DNA of 64,000 nucleotides from Oscillospiraceae bacterium (GTDB lineage Bacteria; Bacillota; Clostridia; Oscillospirales; CAG-382). The notes under the pieces are model-generated. The model had not been told where the DNA came from. It did not search any database and worked only from the letters and a program-made list of their open reading frames with translations. Position numbers and translations under genes: made by a program. Shown piece after piece: positions 36,346 to 45,814 of this stretch. The stretch covers positions 1 to 64,000 of the forward strand of contig SVRI01000005.1 in assembly GCA_015064895.1 (NCBI GenBank), given 5' to 3'. The first letter of the stretch is position 1. Each line of letters starts with the position of its first letter.

Positions 36346-37308
36346 TTATTTTACTCTGTCTGAGTATTTAATTCGGTAAAGAATCCTAAAAAGTCCGTAC
36401 ATATGGAATCTGACGATTCTAAACCACTTACTGTCACCGATGTAAGCAGGAATAAAATCCTTGCGGTATTTGATAACTGTTTTAATACATTCTTTTACGC
36501 ACTTATTATGCTCTTTATTCTTTGTATTGCAAAGGGCATGAAGCATGGCAAGGCTTGCTTTTACCAATATGTTGTTTGCTTTTTGTGAAAGCTTGGGAAA
36601 ATCGGAATCAATTATACTCTTCTTCTGCTGTGCAAAGTATAGTATGTCAAAATACTTATCGGAAAAAGAAGCGTGAGATGCACTATCAAGGTTGTTTCTG
36701 TATCTGTATATGTAATAATCACGTGCAGTAACAACAGGCTTTTTTAGAAAACAGCAGAACACATAGTAGCTGTCTTCATGAATTTTCCTGCCCTCTTCGA
36801 AACGGACATCCTTGAAAGTCTCTCTTTTATAGAGCTTTGCGCAGGACGAATAAGTATAAGAATTATCCTCTATTGATTTTTCAAGTGCCTGTGTTTCTGT
36901 CCATACAAAATCAGGATTTCCTTCGGGCAATTCGGTTGGAAAATCTACACTGTCAACAGTACCGATTGCCACATCAGCATTGTTTTCGGTTATATCCTTG
37001 AAAAGTACCTCGAGAGCATATTTTGAAATCATGTCATCAGAATCGAGGAACATATAATACTCTCCGCCTGATGCATCGAGTCCCGTATTACGGGCACGGC
37101 ACACTCCGCCGTTTTCGGTATGTATAACTTTGATTCTCAAATCTTCTTTTGCGTATCTGTCGCAGATTTCTCCCGATTTATCAGGTGAGCCGTCATCAAC
37201 AAGTATAAGTTCAAAATCCGAATGTGTCTGCGAAAGAACACTTTGTATACATTCGTCGAGGTATCTTTCTGCCTTATAAACAGGGACTATAACCGATATC
37301 AATGACAT
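36346..37308 (-). CDS. glycosyltransferase family 2 protein
   Basis: 320 residues, inverting GT-A enzyme. VIVPVYKAERYLDECIQSVL, VDDGSPDKSGEICD, ARNTGLDASGGEYYMFLDSD and DM (with the DxD metal site) cover the first 110 residues; the C-terminal part is helical and has no transmembrane tail long enough for a processive synthase. The gene belongs to the middle of unit 2. Confidence 0.9.
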   Translation of the reverse strand: MSLISVIVPVYKAERYLDECIQSVLSQTHSDFELILVDDGSPDKSGEICDRYAKEDLRIKVIHTENGGVCRARNTGLDASGGEYYMFLDSDDMISKYALEVLFKDITENNADVAIGTVDSVDFPTELPEGNPDFVWTETQALEKSIEDNSYTYSSCAKLYKRETFKDVRFEEGRKIHEDSYYVFCCFLKKPVVTARDYYIYRYRNNLDSASHASFSDKYFDILYFAQQKKSIIDSDFPKLSQKANNILVKASLAMLHALCNTKNKEHNKCVKECIKTVIKYRKDFIPAYIGDSKWFRIVRFHMYGLFRILYRIKYSDRVK

Positions 37309-37317
37309 ACAATACTC

Positions 37318-38322
37318 CTATTTTTTCTTAAAAATACGTATAAAAGATTTACAAACCCCTTTAAACTGACCGTGTTTCAGCCTCAAAAACAGCGATTCAA
37401 ATCTTCTGTACAAACGAACAAAAGGATGTCCGACACCCATAACTCTATAAAGTTTTTTTCTGAAATCAACATCTTCAATAACATATTGCTGATGTTTAAG
37501 CGGAAACTCATACTCATAGGTTCTCATGTTGAAAATACGCCTGATTCCTTTAGGCAAACATTCAAGGCTTGCACCGCCATGAGTGGATTCGCCTTCATTA
37601 CCGATATTTGAAATCAGATTCTTACAGGGAACAATGTTAAGTCTGCTGTTAAGCTTACAGTTAGCACTGAGAATTGACTCATAATATGCCACACCTTCAA
37701 CATTCTGCTCATTGTATTTTTTAAGCATTTTTTTTGTATCAAACTGACCTTTATAAAAATCCTTATATTTCTGAACATAGTATTCGTTATTGACAAAATC
37801 CACATGGTCTACCCAACCGTCTATGACTCGTTTCCACGAAGCCCATCCGGTAATAGTCTCGGTAGACGTAAAAACATAATCATATGGCGAATCATATTTT
37901 TCAAGGTTGTTCATGCCGCAAATCATATTAATACGTTCATCATCTTTATACTTTTCCAAAAGTTCTTTGCAAAACGGGAAAAAGCTTTGTGATGGAACAT
38001 CATCGTCCTCAAGCACAATACCCATTTCTTCGGTTTCAAACATCCATTTTTGAGAAACATATTCTGACGGGTCACAACCAAGATTTTTTTCTTGATAATT
38101 GGTATGCACCTCGCATTCCCAATCTATATTGCTTACAACTTCGCGGCACTTTGCAACATTTTCTATGTCGTCAGGTCTTCCCTCTCTTGCACCATCTTGA
38201 AATAGATAAAGCCTGCTGGGTCTTGCAATTCTCACCTGCTCAAAAACCTTTTCAAGCATTTTGGGTCTGTTGAAAAACAAAATCAAAACAGCAATATCAA
38301 TTTTACTTTCATGCTTGTTCAT
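37318..38322 (-). CDS. glycosyltransferase, GT-A/GT2-like
   Basis: 334 residues from ATG at 38322, which has AGAGGTGG ending 6 bases upstream; a TTG seven codons earlier has no site. IAVLILFFNRPKMLEKVFEQ begins the GT-A fold; MGIVLEDDDVPSQSFFPFCK holds the acidic metal site; TGWASWKRVIDGW is a motif seen in sugar transferases annotated as GT2 or hemolysin-like HlpA proteins. It probably transfers one sugar in unit 2; the exact family is uncertain. Confidence 0.75.
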   Translation of the reverse strand: MNKHESKIDIAVLILFFNRPKMLEKVFEQVRIARPSRLYLFQDGAREGRPDDIENVAKCREVVSNIDWECEVHTNYQEKNLGCDPSEYVSQKWMFETEEMGIVLEDDDVPSQSFFPFCKELLEKYKDDERINMICGMNNLEKYDSPYDYVFTSTETITGWASWKRVIDGWVDHVDFVNNEYYVQKYKDFYKGQFDTKKMLKKYNEQNVEGVAYYESILSANCKLNSRLNIVPCKNLISNIGNEGESTHGGASLECLPKGIRRIFNMRTYEYEFPLKHQQYVIEDVDFRKKLYRVMGVGHPFVRLYRRFESLFLRLKHGQFKGVCKSFIRIFKKK

Positions 38323-38347
38323 GAAGCCACCTCTTAAAACCAATATG

Positions 38348-39538
38348 TCATATCAGTGTTTTATATATATCATAATACCTGCCATAGCACGTATTCTTAT
38401 CAAATTTACTATGCTTTGTAAGCGCATCAAACCTACACTCACCGTTTTTAACTTTATTTATTGCCCCGACAAGTCCGTCCACATCATCCTGAGCCACTAC
38501 TATTCCGCTGTCTTCATCCACCAGCTCTGGACTTCCGCAGGAATCAAATGTCACAACAGGTGTTCCGCAGCAAACACTTTCCATATTAACGGTCGGAAGT
38601 GTATCTGCTCTTGTGAGATTGACAAAAACGTCAGCTGAGGCATATATATCCGAAAGCTCATTTCTTTCGCTCACAAAACCGACAGGAATAACATTATCTT
38701 TACCTTCAAATATCGCCCTATGCTCATCCTTACAGCCGACAATTACAATTGCGGCATCGGGATTTTTGTCAATTATGGCATCGACGGCCTTTTTGTTTAC
38801 GGGCTCCGTCCATTTGTTTGCCATACCCAAAATCACAAATTTATCGCCAATGTTATGCTTTTGCCTGAAATCACTTTCGTGCGGCTTGAATACCCCGGTA
38901 TCAACGCCATTGTACACTACTTCCGTTCTCACAGACTTAAGGCGGGATTTTCCGGCTTGTTCCGCTATCCACTTGCTGCAACCGACAAGTGTCAGGTTCT
39001 TTATCTTCAAAAGATGCTCTGTTCTGTCGATAAGCGTCTTTTCTGTAGCATCCAGGAACAAGCTTGGCACTTCTCTTTTAAGCTGGGAACAGTTTCCACA
39101 GGATTTTTGCCATCTATCGCAGTTTGTGTGAGCAAAATGCGAGCATTTGCCCGTAAAATACCAGCAGTCATGCATTGTGATTACTGTTGCTATGTTCTTC
39201 TTAGCAAGATAGTCGCAAAGCAAGTTAAAATTTATGTAATTACTGTGCAGGTTATGAAGGTGGACAATATCAGGATTCTCCTTATCCATCCACTTTAGGA
39301 GTCTTTTTGTAGCACCCTTACTTGCATACCCCTGTTTTCCGAAAATTCTTGAATGGAGCGCGTGATATTTCCAGTCGAGTTTGTTGCCGACAATGTAAAC
39401 ATTATCTGCATTTATGCTTGTTTTCTGTGTTGCTACTGCCGTCTGTTCGCCGTTTCTTTCAAGCATATCGCAAATATCCTTTGCTATAATACCTGTACTC
39501 AGAAAGCCATAGACAGCATTTATCTGTAAAACTTTCAT
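38348..39538 (-). CDS. glycosyltransferase family 4 protein
   Basis: 396 residues. Starts VLQINAVYGFLSTGIIAKDI, contains the motif HLHNLHSNYINFNLLCDYLA and THDCWYFTGKCSHF seen in WcaL/WbpH-type GT4 enzymes of gut bacteria, a cysteine-rich CDRWQKSCGNCSQLKR, and the donor site NLTRADTLPTVNMESVCCGT. The paired cysteines resemble a small zinc-binding loop common in this subfamily. The substrate is unknown. Confidence 0.87.
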   Translation of the reverse strand: MKVLQINAVYGFLSTGIIAKDICDMLERNGEQTAVATQKTSINADNVYIVGNKLDWKYHALHSRIFGKQGYASKGATKRLLKWMDKENPDIVHLHNLHSNYINFNLLCDYLAKKNIATVITMHDCWYFTGKCSHFAHTNCDRWQKSCGNCSQLKREVPSLFLDATEKTLIDRTEHLLKIKNLTLVGCSKWIAEQAGKSRLKSVRTEVVYNGVDTGVFKPHESDFRQKHNIGDKFVILGMANKWTEPVNKKAVDAIIDKNPDAAIVIVGCKDEHRAIFEGKDNVIPVGFVSERNELSDIYASADVFVNLTRADTLPTVNMESVCCGTPVVTFDSCGSPELVDEDSGIVVAQDDVDGLVGAINKVKNGECRFDALTKHSKFDKNTCYGRYYDIYKTLI

Positions 39539-39549
39539 TTTTAAGCTCC

Positions 39550-40602
39550 TTACATGAAGAAGAACTTATAATAAGGATTCTGCATAATAATATAGAATAT
39601 CAGGACGAGCGTTCCGCACATACTGACAAGAGCACGTTGCCTCTTTTCAAAAGACATTACAATTTCGGGAATCATTATCATGATAAACAACGAATAGTAT
39701 TGCTGTATTCTCATGAATGCCTGCTGTTGATATACAAACAATGTTGTAAATATGGTCATAAACATTGCGTTGTACAAAAACTTTGAGTCTTCGCGTCTCT
39801 CCTTAACATTTGGATAACAAATCAAAGTAAAAATACATATCAAAAGCAGTATTGTAGCATATGTTCCTGCACCGCCTACTGACTCTTCAATCTGTTCTTC
39901 GCCAAATCCCAGGGTATATGCAAGAGGTGCATATATGGGTTTACCGATAAGTGAAAACACAAAGGAACCGCCAAGGATAAACACGCTTTTCAGTGCCGTT
40001 ATGTTCATGTTTGCAATGAAATAGAACGGAACAAAAACAATTGCCGATTTGTGTATTAGGAAGGCAAGCAATGACAAAGCTAAAAACTTCCAGAGTTTTC
40101 TTTCTCTAATGTACTTATAGCCGATAAACACGATAAGTGCTGTTGCAATTGTCTGTCTGTGACCGGTTACGGCATAAAATGCAAAGAAAAGGGATGAATA
40201 AATAATAAAACTCAGCCATGGCATTTCGGAGTTTTTGTAGATCCACACTGCCATGGATACGGTAAATAATATGGCGATAAAAAAAAGAAAGCATCGATAA
40301 TTATCCGTAAAAATCTGAAAAATCTTTACTAATGTATGATACCCGGGGTCTTTGAAGCTATGCTCGGCAAAAGGATTCTTAATGTATTCGAACAAATTAG
40401 AAAGAATCCTCGACCAAGAGGTATATTTTACTTCTTCAAACTTTACGAGATATTGCAACGTATCATTTCCAACTGTAAAATGACGAAGGCCAGAAAGAAG
40501 TATCCATTGAGTTGCTGCAAAAATGCAATACATCCTTTTACTGTTTTTGAAACAGTATGCCCATATGAGCAAAAACAGCATATTTATAAGATATATTTTC
40601 AC
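39550..40602 (-). CDS. EpsG/Wzy-type polysaccharide polymerase, unit 2
   Basis: 350 residues from a GTG with AGGAGG 11 bases upstream. The protein is polytopic, begins with a short hydrophobic helix and has the EpsG-family markers QWILLSGLRHFTVGNDTLQY and FAFYAVTGHRQTIATALIVF. It would polymerise the repeat unit on the outer membrane face. It is unlike the 442-residue Wzy-like protein of unit 1. Confidence 0.85.
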   Translation of the reverse strand: MKIYLINMLFLLIWAYCFKNSKRMYCIFAATQWILLSGLRHFTVGNDTLQYLVKFEEVKYTSWSRILSNLFEYIKNPFAEHSFKDPGYHTLVKIFQIFTDNYRCFLFFIAILFTVSMAVWIYKNSEMPWLSFIIYSSLFFAFYAVTGHRQTIATALIVFIGYKYIRERKLWKFLALSLLAFLIHKSAIVFVPFYFIANMNITALKSVFILGGSFVFSLIGKPIYAPLAYTLGFGEEQIEESVGGAGTYATILLLICIFTLICYPNVKERREDSKFLYNAMFMTIFTTLFVYQQQAFMRIQQYYSLFIMIMIPEIVMSFEKRQRALVSMCGTLVLIFYIIMQNPYYKFFFM

Positions 40603-40643
40603 TCTACTGTATACCTCCTTCTTTAAGATTTCATCAGAAGCCG

Positions 40644-41933
40644 TTAATTAAACGCAATACGATTTATATCATCTCGAATCATAGCCTGAATATCCTTTCG
40701 CTGATGATTCTTTTTTCCGCATCTCCACGATTTCTTTCCGTATTCTTTAATCAAATCTGTGTTTTCAACAATTTCATTGAGCTTTTCTTCAAGTTCCTTC
40801 TCAGAATCTGCTACAATTGCTGCATCATTCTTGATAAGATGGGAAATTGAAGCAACATCTTTCGGACCATAGGCAACAATGCACTTTGATTGATGAAAAT
40901 AATCTACAAGTTTAGTTGAAAAAGATTGCCTTACAAGTAATCTGTTTTTTATATCTGTAGATTCAACATGAACCAAAATATCTGCTTTCTCTTGTATTTC
41001 CACAATTTTTTGAGCTGAAACGCTTCCCATCAAAAATGATGAATTCTCTTTTTGTAAAGCATTTTTGATTCTTTCAGTAACATCATTTCCTGTGTACACA
41101 CGGAGCTGTGCTTTAATCCCGTTTACATTTATTCTCTCAAGTACATTTGCAATATGTGCTAAAGATTTCCAACGGTTCATCCCTATATTGCCTGTATAAA
41201 CCAGCTGTAGCGGCTTGTTTAAATCTCCATTAGATATTTCATCGCCGTCAAAATTTTCACCCTTGGTTAATACTTTACACTCTCTCGAAAAAGACTTTTC
41301 ATAATCATTTTTTTGAACATCTGATATAACATACATTACATCAGCAGCATTAGCAGTTTTTCGCATCATTCTTCTGTTCATAAAATGATTGATCCATTTT
41401 AACGGAGAAAACATAATACGTTTTAATGAATAGTTATTATCCCATGCATACAGCACCAATGGTACCCCTGTTATCTTTTTTAAGTGTAATATTAATTTGT
41501 TTAAGGGAATACTGTCTGACAATACTGTGAAAATTACGTCCGGATTATATTCATTAATAAATTGTTTCAGCTGAGGGGATTTCCATCTGCCCATTGTCCA
41601 TATTAAATTCTGAAGCAAAAAAAACACAGTCCAACGTCGTGATTTCATAAATCTGATTGCACTTTGTTCGTTTTTTGTTTCCTGCGTTTTGGCATTTGAC
41701 GCTTTATCACAAATCTTGGTCGTCACACCAACTGGAGTTTTTTTGATTAGATTTTTAATAAGCATTTTTTCAGTAATACAAAATGCTTTAGTTATCTCTT
41801 CATCAGGAACACCGGCTCTTGTATAAATACTTGCAAGTTCTATGTCGTTCATACCTTTGAACAAATTTATAAAAGTATTCCCAATACTAATTTCTTTTTT
41901 CAAAGGCGACGATGACACAAAAAGTATTCTCAA
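40644..41933 (-). CDS. glycosyltransferase family 4 protein
   Basis: 429 residues, apparently from a TTG start with a weak GGGGG upstream. MRILFVSSSPLKKEISIG at the N-terminus, DVIFTVLSDSIPLNKLI, LQLVYTGNIGMNRWKSLAHI and FSTKLVDYFHQSKCIVAYGP mark a GT-B glycosyltransferase; the last motif replaces the usual E-rich donor site, so it is a divergent member. Base composition here is more A/T-rich than in most neighbours. Confidence 0.8.
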   Translation of the reverse strand: MRILFVSSSPLKKEISIGNTFINLFKGMNDIELASIYTRAGVPDEEITKAFCITEKMLIKNLIKKTPVGVTTKICDKASNAKTQETKNEQSAIRFMKSRRWTVFFLLQNLIWTMGRWKSPQLKQFINEYNPDVIFTVLSDSIPLNKLILHLKKITGVPLVLYAWDNNYSLKRIMFSPLKWINHFMNRRMMRKTANAADVMYVISDVQKNDYEKSFSRECKVLTKGENFDGDEISNGDLNKPLQLVYTGNIGMNRWKSLAHIANVLERINVNGIKAQLRVYTGNDVTERIKNALQKENSSFLMGSVSAQKIVEIQEKADILVHVESTDIKNRLLVRQSFSTKLVDYFHQSKCIVAYGPKDVASISHLIKNDAAIVADSEKELEEKLNEIVENTDLIKEYGKKSWRCGKKNHQRKDIQAMIRDDINRIAFN

Positions 41934-41951
41934 GTGGTTTTTCCCCCATTT

Positions 41952-42830
41952 CTAATCCAGTTCTATCAAATCCCCGAGTTCTTTCTCCCACTTTTCCGGA
42001 TACATCGGCCAAAATCCGCCGCCATGGAAGAAAGTGAATTCACCAAAGTATATTTTCCCACTAATTTCATAAAGGTCAATTCTTACAAACTTCATACCTT
42101 TTGAAAGTTTTGCTGCAACTTCTTTCATTTCATCAAACATATCCGGTTTTTGTATTTCCAAACCTGACTGGTCATGAATATTTGTAATATCAAGATGATT
42201 GAATTCCATGTCAAAGAAATCGAATTTCACATCGGTGCTGCGATCGGTTGCCACAAACATAATTACCGGCTTACCGTTAAAGCAGAAAAACTTATAATCA
42301 CGAATATCATCTTCGCCTTCAGGAGTCATAAACTTTTCAGCAACAATGCAAGGCTTTACATCCTTATACGGATACTCTCTGCCAAAAACATAGGGGTTGA
42401 GTTTCAAACGTCCCTCAAAAAATGAGTTCAATTCTTCCCTATTTATTGAGGATTTATCTGTAATAACCTTAACACTTCCCGAGTCGTGGTTACACTTTAA
42501 GACAAACTTGTCTGGAAGTTTATCAAAATCAATTTCATTGAAATGATCCCAGCTTCCGTAAATCGGGAAAAGATATTCTTCTCCTAAAACGTCTTTTATG
42601 TACTCTCTGACACCAATTTTGTCTACAAGCTGTGTGTATTCAGAACGTTTTTCATTAAGTTTAAGCCAGTTTTGTTTGTCACAAAAAGTAGTAGGATTCT
42701 TAAGATTAAGTTTTTTACCTGTTTTAATTCTAAAGACCATTTTCAAATAGGGTTTAGAAGGAATGAATCTCAGACAGTTTATAAGTTTTAACCTTAATTC
42801 TCTGTTTTTGAAAATCTTTTTGTAATCCAT
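41952..42830 (-). CDS. TupA-like ATP-grasp protein
   Basis: 292 residues. The conserved block KLPDKFVLKCNHDSGSVKVI, DVKPCIVAEKFMTPEG, DYKFFCFNGKPVIMFVATDR and the tail FVRIDLYEISGKIYFGEFTF with HGGGF belong to the ATP-grasp family named after TupA of teichuronopeptide synthesis. Members form amide or ester bonds using ATP; in surface glycan loci they are thought to attach amino acids or peptides to uronic acids. It ends one base from the epimerase gene start side, in tight cluster order. The reaction here is inferred. Confidence 0.85.
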   Translation of the reverse strand: MDYKKIFKNRELRLKLINCLRFIPSKPYLKMVFRIKTGKKLNLKNPTTFCDKQNWLKLNEKRSEYTQLVDKIGVREYIKDVLGEEYLFPIYGSWDHFNEIDFDKLPDKFVLKCNHDSGSVKVITDKSSINREELNSFFEGRLKLNPYVFGREYPYKDVKPCIVAEKFMTPEGEDDIRDYKFFCFNGKPVIMFVATDRSTDVKFDFFDMEFNHLDITNIHDQSGLEIQKPDMFDEMKEVAAKLSKGMKFVRIDLYEISGKIYFGEFTFFHGGGFWPMYPEKWEKELGDLIELD

Positions 42831-42832
42831 TA

Positions 42833-43807
42833 TTACAAATTCTCCTTATACCACTCAATAGCCTCTGCAAGGCCCTTAGCGAAATCATAATCAGGGTCAT
42901 ATCCGAGAAGTCTCTGCGCCTTTGAAATATCGGCATTTGAGTGCTTGATATCTCCTTTTCTGTCGGGACCGAAGTTGGGTTCAATATCAACATTCAGAGC
43001 TTTTGTAAGGCTATAGTAAATATCAATAAGGTATTCACGTCCGCCGTAAGCGATGTTGAACGCCTCACCTGCCGCTTCATGAGGTGCAAGACAAGCCTTG
43101 AGGTTTGCTTCAATTACATTTTCGATATATGTAAAGTCTCTTGACTGCTTACCGTCGCCGTTAATTGTAGGCTGTTCACCCTTAATGAGCATCTTAATGA
43201 ACTTAGGGATAACTGCCGCATATGCACCGTCGGGAGTCTGACGTCTGCCGAACACATTGAAGTATCTGAGTCCATAGGTATCAAGACCGTAGTGCATTGT
43301 ATACTGCTTTGCCCATTCTTCATCGCATCTCTTTGTGAGAGCATAGGGTGAAAGAAGGTTGCCCTCTCTGCCCTCTGTCTTGGGAAGATTGGGTTCATCG
43401 CCGTAAACGGAAGAACTTGAAGCATAAACAAACTTCTTTACGCCGTTCTGTCTTGCCGCTTCGAGCATATTGAGTGTACCGTCAATATTGTTCTTACAAT
43501 AGAAAAGAGGCATTTCAAGTGAACGGGGTACACTTCCCCACGCCGCCTGATTGAGAACAAAGTCAACGCCCTCACATGCCTTCATACATGTATCGAAATC
43601 CTTGATGTCGCCCTTCACAAACTCATAATTGGGGTTATCAAGGAACATATCAACATTTGCCTGCTTACCTGTGGAAAGGTCATCAAGGCATCTTACCTTA
43701 TAGCCCATATTAAGAATAGCTTCGCAGAGGTTGGAGCCGATAAAACCGGCACCGCCTGTTACAAGAAATTTTGAATTTTCGGGGAATTTTAAGTGTTTGT
43801 AGCCCAT
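42833..43807 (-). CDS. UDP-HexNAc 4-epimerase, WbpP/TviC-like
   Basis: 324 residues, extended SDR. NAD site FLVTGGAGFIGSNLCEAI, then NQAAWGSVPRSLEMPLFYCK, SSSVYGDEPNLPK and YALTKRCDEEW (the YxxxK pair), RYFNVFGRRQTPDGAYAAVI and GDGKQSRDFTYIENV. The segment with GSVPRS is typical of WbpP and TviC, which act on N-acetylated UDP-hexosamines or their uronates, rather than GalE on UDP-glucose. Together with the TviB-type dehydrogenase of unit 1 it would give UDP-GalNAcA. Confidence 0.87.
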   Translation of the reverse strand: MGYKHLKFPENSKFLVTGGAGFIGSNLCEAILNMGYKVRCLDDLSTGKQANVDMFLDNPNYEFVKGDIKDFDTCMKACEGVDFVLNQAAWGSVPRSLEMPLFYCKNNIDGTLNMLEAARQNGVKKFVYASSSSVYGDEPNLPKTEGREGNLLSPYALTKRCDEEWAKQYTMHYGLDTYGLRYFNVFGRRQTPDGAYAAVIPKFIKMLIKGEQPTINGDGKQSRDFTYIENVIEANLKACLAPHEAAGEAFNIAYGGREYLIDIYYSLTKALNVDIEPNFGPDRKGDIKHSNADISKAQRLLGYDPDYDFAKGLAEAIEWYKENL

Positions 43808-43827
43808 TTTTCTGTCACCTTTCTCTA

Positions 43828-44895
43828 TTAACCGTTAATTATTTTGAAATACTCGTTTATAACAATTTTTCTGTCAAACTGTTTTTCCATCTTTTCCCTG
43901 CCCATTCTGCCCATTTGGCACTTTTCCTCATGGGACAAAGAGAGAAACTTGTCAACAGCCGCTTTTAAACTGTCTGCATTTTTCACTTCAAAGCCAAAGC
44001 CTGTTACACCTTCATCAAAGGATTCACGGCAGCCGGGGATGGTTGATGCAAGTATGGGACGTCCTGAAGAAGCACCTTCAAGAAGGACATTTGCCATACC
44101 CTCATGATAAGACGGCAGTATAACTGCGTGTGCCTCTTTTAAAAACGGAATTACATCGTTGTTATATCCCATGCAGCTTACATTATCAAGTCCCACAAAG
44201 GGGTTCTCGGAACCGTATTCAACATCGCCGAGGATTGTGAAGTGGACATTTTTATTATCAAGGTATTGCTTTGCAGTCTCTGCAAGCTCATATACGCCCT
44301 TATCTCTGATAATTCTACCGATAAAAAGGATGTTAACTCTGCCATCGGCAGGATAATCCAGATAGGAAAATCTATCCACATTTACACCCGAGCCGGGCAA
44401 AAGAACTACATTATCGCCAACAATATTATGCTTTTTGAAAAACTCAAGATTTGACCCGTTCTGGAAGAACACACACTTTGCCTTTTTACAGCCACGTTTA
44501 TAAAGCGTCAGCATAATCTTTTGCAAAAGCCCGTCGTTTTCAATAACACCAAGACCTGTTACATTTGCGGCATACGGAACCTTCAAGCTTCCGCAAGCCA
44601 TACCGCCGTAAGCGTTGGGTTTTACTGTATATGTAAGTACAAAGTCCGGGTTATTCCGTTTAATGAGCTTTCTGTAGCTCAGAAGCAAAGAAATATCCTG
44701 CAAAGGATTTTTTCCGTGTCTTGATGCCTTTGATTCTACAATCTTTGCACCAAGCTCCGCTATTTCCGAATTTCTCGGATGGTCGGGAACACTGACAAGC
44801 ACTTCGTTTCCCGAATCAACCAAAGCCTTGATAAGCTCTTTTCTGAACTGGACTATGGTTGTCACGTCATTTGCCAATATCAATATTTTTTTCAT
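43828..44895 (-). CDS. glycosyltransferase family 4 protein, CapM/PglA-like
   Basis: 355 residues. ILILANDVTTIVQFRKELIK and LTYTVKPNAYGGMACGSLKV mark the CapM/WbpX-like GT4 branch, with NILFIGRIIRDKGVYELAET and PSYHEGMANVLLEGASSGRP in the donor half. Such enzymes often add the second or third N-acetylated sugar. It begins 1 bp after the transketolase C-terminal gene ends. Confidence 0.88.
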   Translation of the reverse strand: MKKILILANDVTTIVQFRKELIKALVDSGNEVLVSVPDHPRNSEIAELGAKIVESKASRHGKNPLQDISLLLSYRKLIKRNNPDFVLTYTVKPNAYGGMACGSLKVPYAANVTGLGVIENDGLLQKIMLTLYKRGCKKAKCVFFQNGSNLEFFKKHNIVGDNVVLLPGSGVNVDRFSYLDYPADGRVNILFIGRIIRDKGVYELAETAKQYLDNKNVHFTILGDVEYGSENPFVGLDNVSCMGYNNDVIPFLKEAHAVILPSYHEGMANVLLEGASSGRPILASTIPGCRESFDEGVTGFGFEVKNADSLKAAVDKFLSLSHEEKCQMGRMGREKMEKQFDRKIVINEYFKIING

Positions 44896-44896
44896 C

Positions 44897-45814
44897 TTAA
44901 TAATTTTCTTTCACTTTTTCTATGATAGTTTCGGCGTCGATTGAATACTGTTTTCTTAAGTATTTCTGACTGCCGACGATACACGAGTATCTGTCATCAA
45001 GACCGATTCGCACAAGCTTTGCCGAGGCTGTCTGCTCTTCTGCAAGAACCTCCGCAATTGCCGAACCGAATCCGCCGGAAAGATTATGCTCTTCAACGGT
45101 GATAATTGTGTTAAACCGGGATGCACATTCAAGAACAGTTTTCTTATCGATAGGCTTTACTGTGGGGAATGTGTACACTTCAGGGGTGATTCCCTCTTTT
45201 TCAAGCTCCTTGCAGGCTTCATCAACCTCATCAAAAATAGCTCCCGTTGAGAAAACCGCAACCTTCTTGCCGTCTCTGATTTTGATTGCCTTACCTATTT
45301 CAAAGTTATCTATTTTTTCGTGAATCTGCTTTTCTCCTCCTCTGCCGAGTCGAAGGTAACAGGTACCCTGGGTTTCATAGATTGCCCTTGTGGCACAGGC
45401 TGCTTCTACAAGGTCACCCGGTGCAACTACGGTAACATCGGGAAGTGCACGCATCATGGCAATATCTTCTGTTGCGTGGTGGCTCATACCGAGTGAGCCG
45501 TATACAAAACCGCCGCCGACACATACAACCTTTACGTTTGCATTGTGATATGCACAGTCGTTACGAATCTGTTCAATACATCTGAGAGTCGGGAAATTAC
45601 CGATGGAGTATGTATATACAATCTTTCCCTGAAGAGCAAGACCTGCCGCAATAGAGGTCATATTCTGCTCGGCAATACCTGCGTTGATTATCTGATCGGG
45701 AAGTTCTTCCCAGAATGGTTTGAGAACACCGAAGCCAAGGTCGCCTGTAATGATATAGACATTTTTATCTTTTTTCGCTATTTCCAAAAGAGTCTTTACA
45801 AATGTATCTCTCAT
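44897..45814 (-). CDS. transketolase-like protein, C-terminal subunit
   Basis: 305 residues covering the pyrimidine-binding and C-terminal domains of transketolase: NAGIAEQNMTSIAAGLALQG, SHHATEDIAMMRALPDVTVV, YLRLGRGGEKQ and VEEHNLSGGFGSAIAEVL. The glutamate in IAEQN activates thiamine diphosphate. It overlaps the N-terminal subunit gene by 4 bp, so the two make one heterodimeric enzyme. The place in a polysaccharide unit suggests two-carbon transfer during synthesis of an unusual sugar, not central metabolism. Confidence 0.9.
   Translation of the reverse strand: MRDTFVKTLLEIAKKDKNVYIITGDLGFGVLKPFWEELPDQIINAGIAEQNMTSIAAGLALQGKIVYTYSIGNFPTLRCIEQIRNDCAYHNANVKVVCVGGGFVYGSLGMSHHATEDIAMMRALPDVTVVAPGDLVEAACATRAIYETQGTCYLRLGRGGEKQIHEKIDNFEIGKAIKIRDGKKVAVFSTGAIFDEVDEACKELEKEGITPEVYTFPTVKPIDKKTVLECASRFNTIITVEEHNLSGGFGSAIAEVLAEEQTASAKLVRIGLDDRYSCIVGSQKYLRKQYSIDAETIIEKVKENY

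Noticed and set aside
38323..38343. TTG start adding seven residues to the glycosyltransferase at 37318
   Set aside because: The AGAGGTGG ribosome binding site lies between this TTG and the ATG at 38322, so the ATG is the start.
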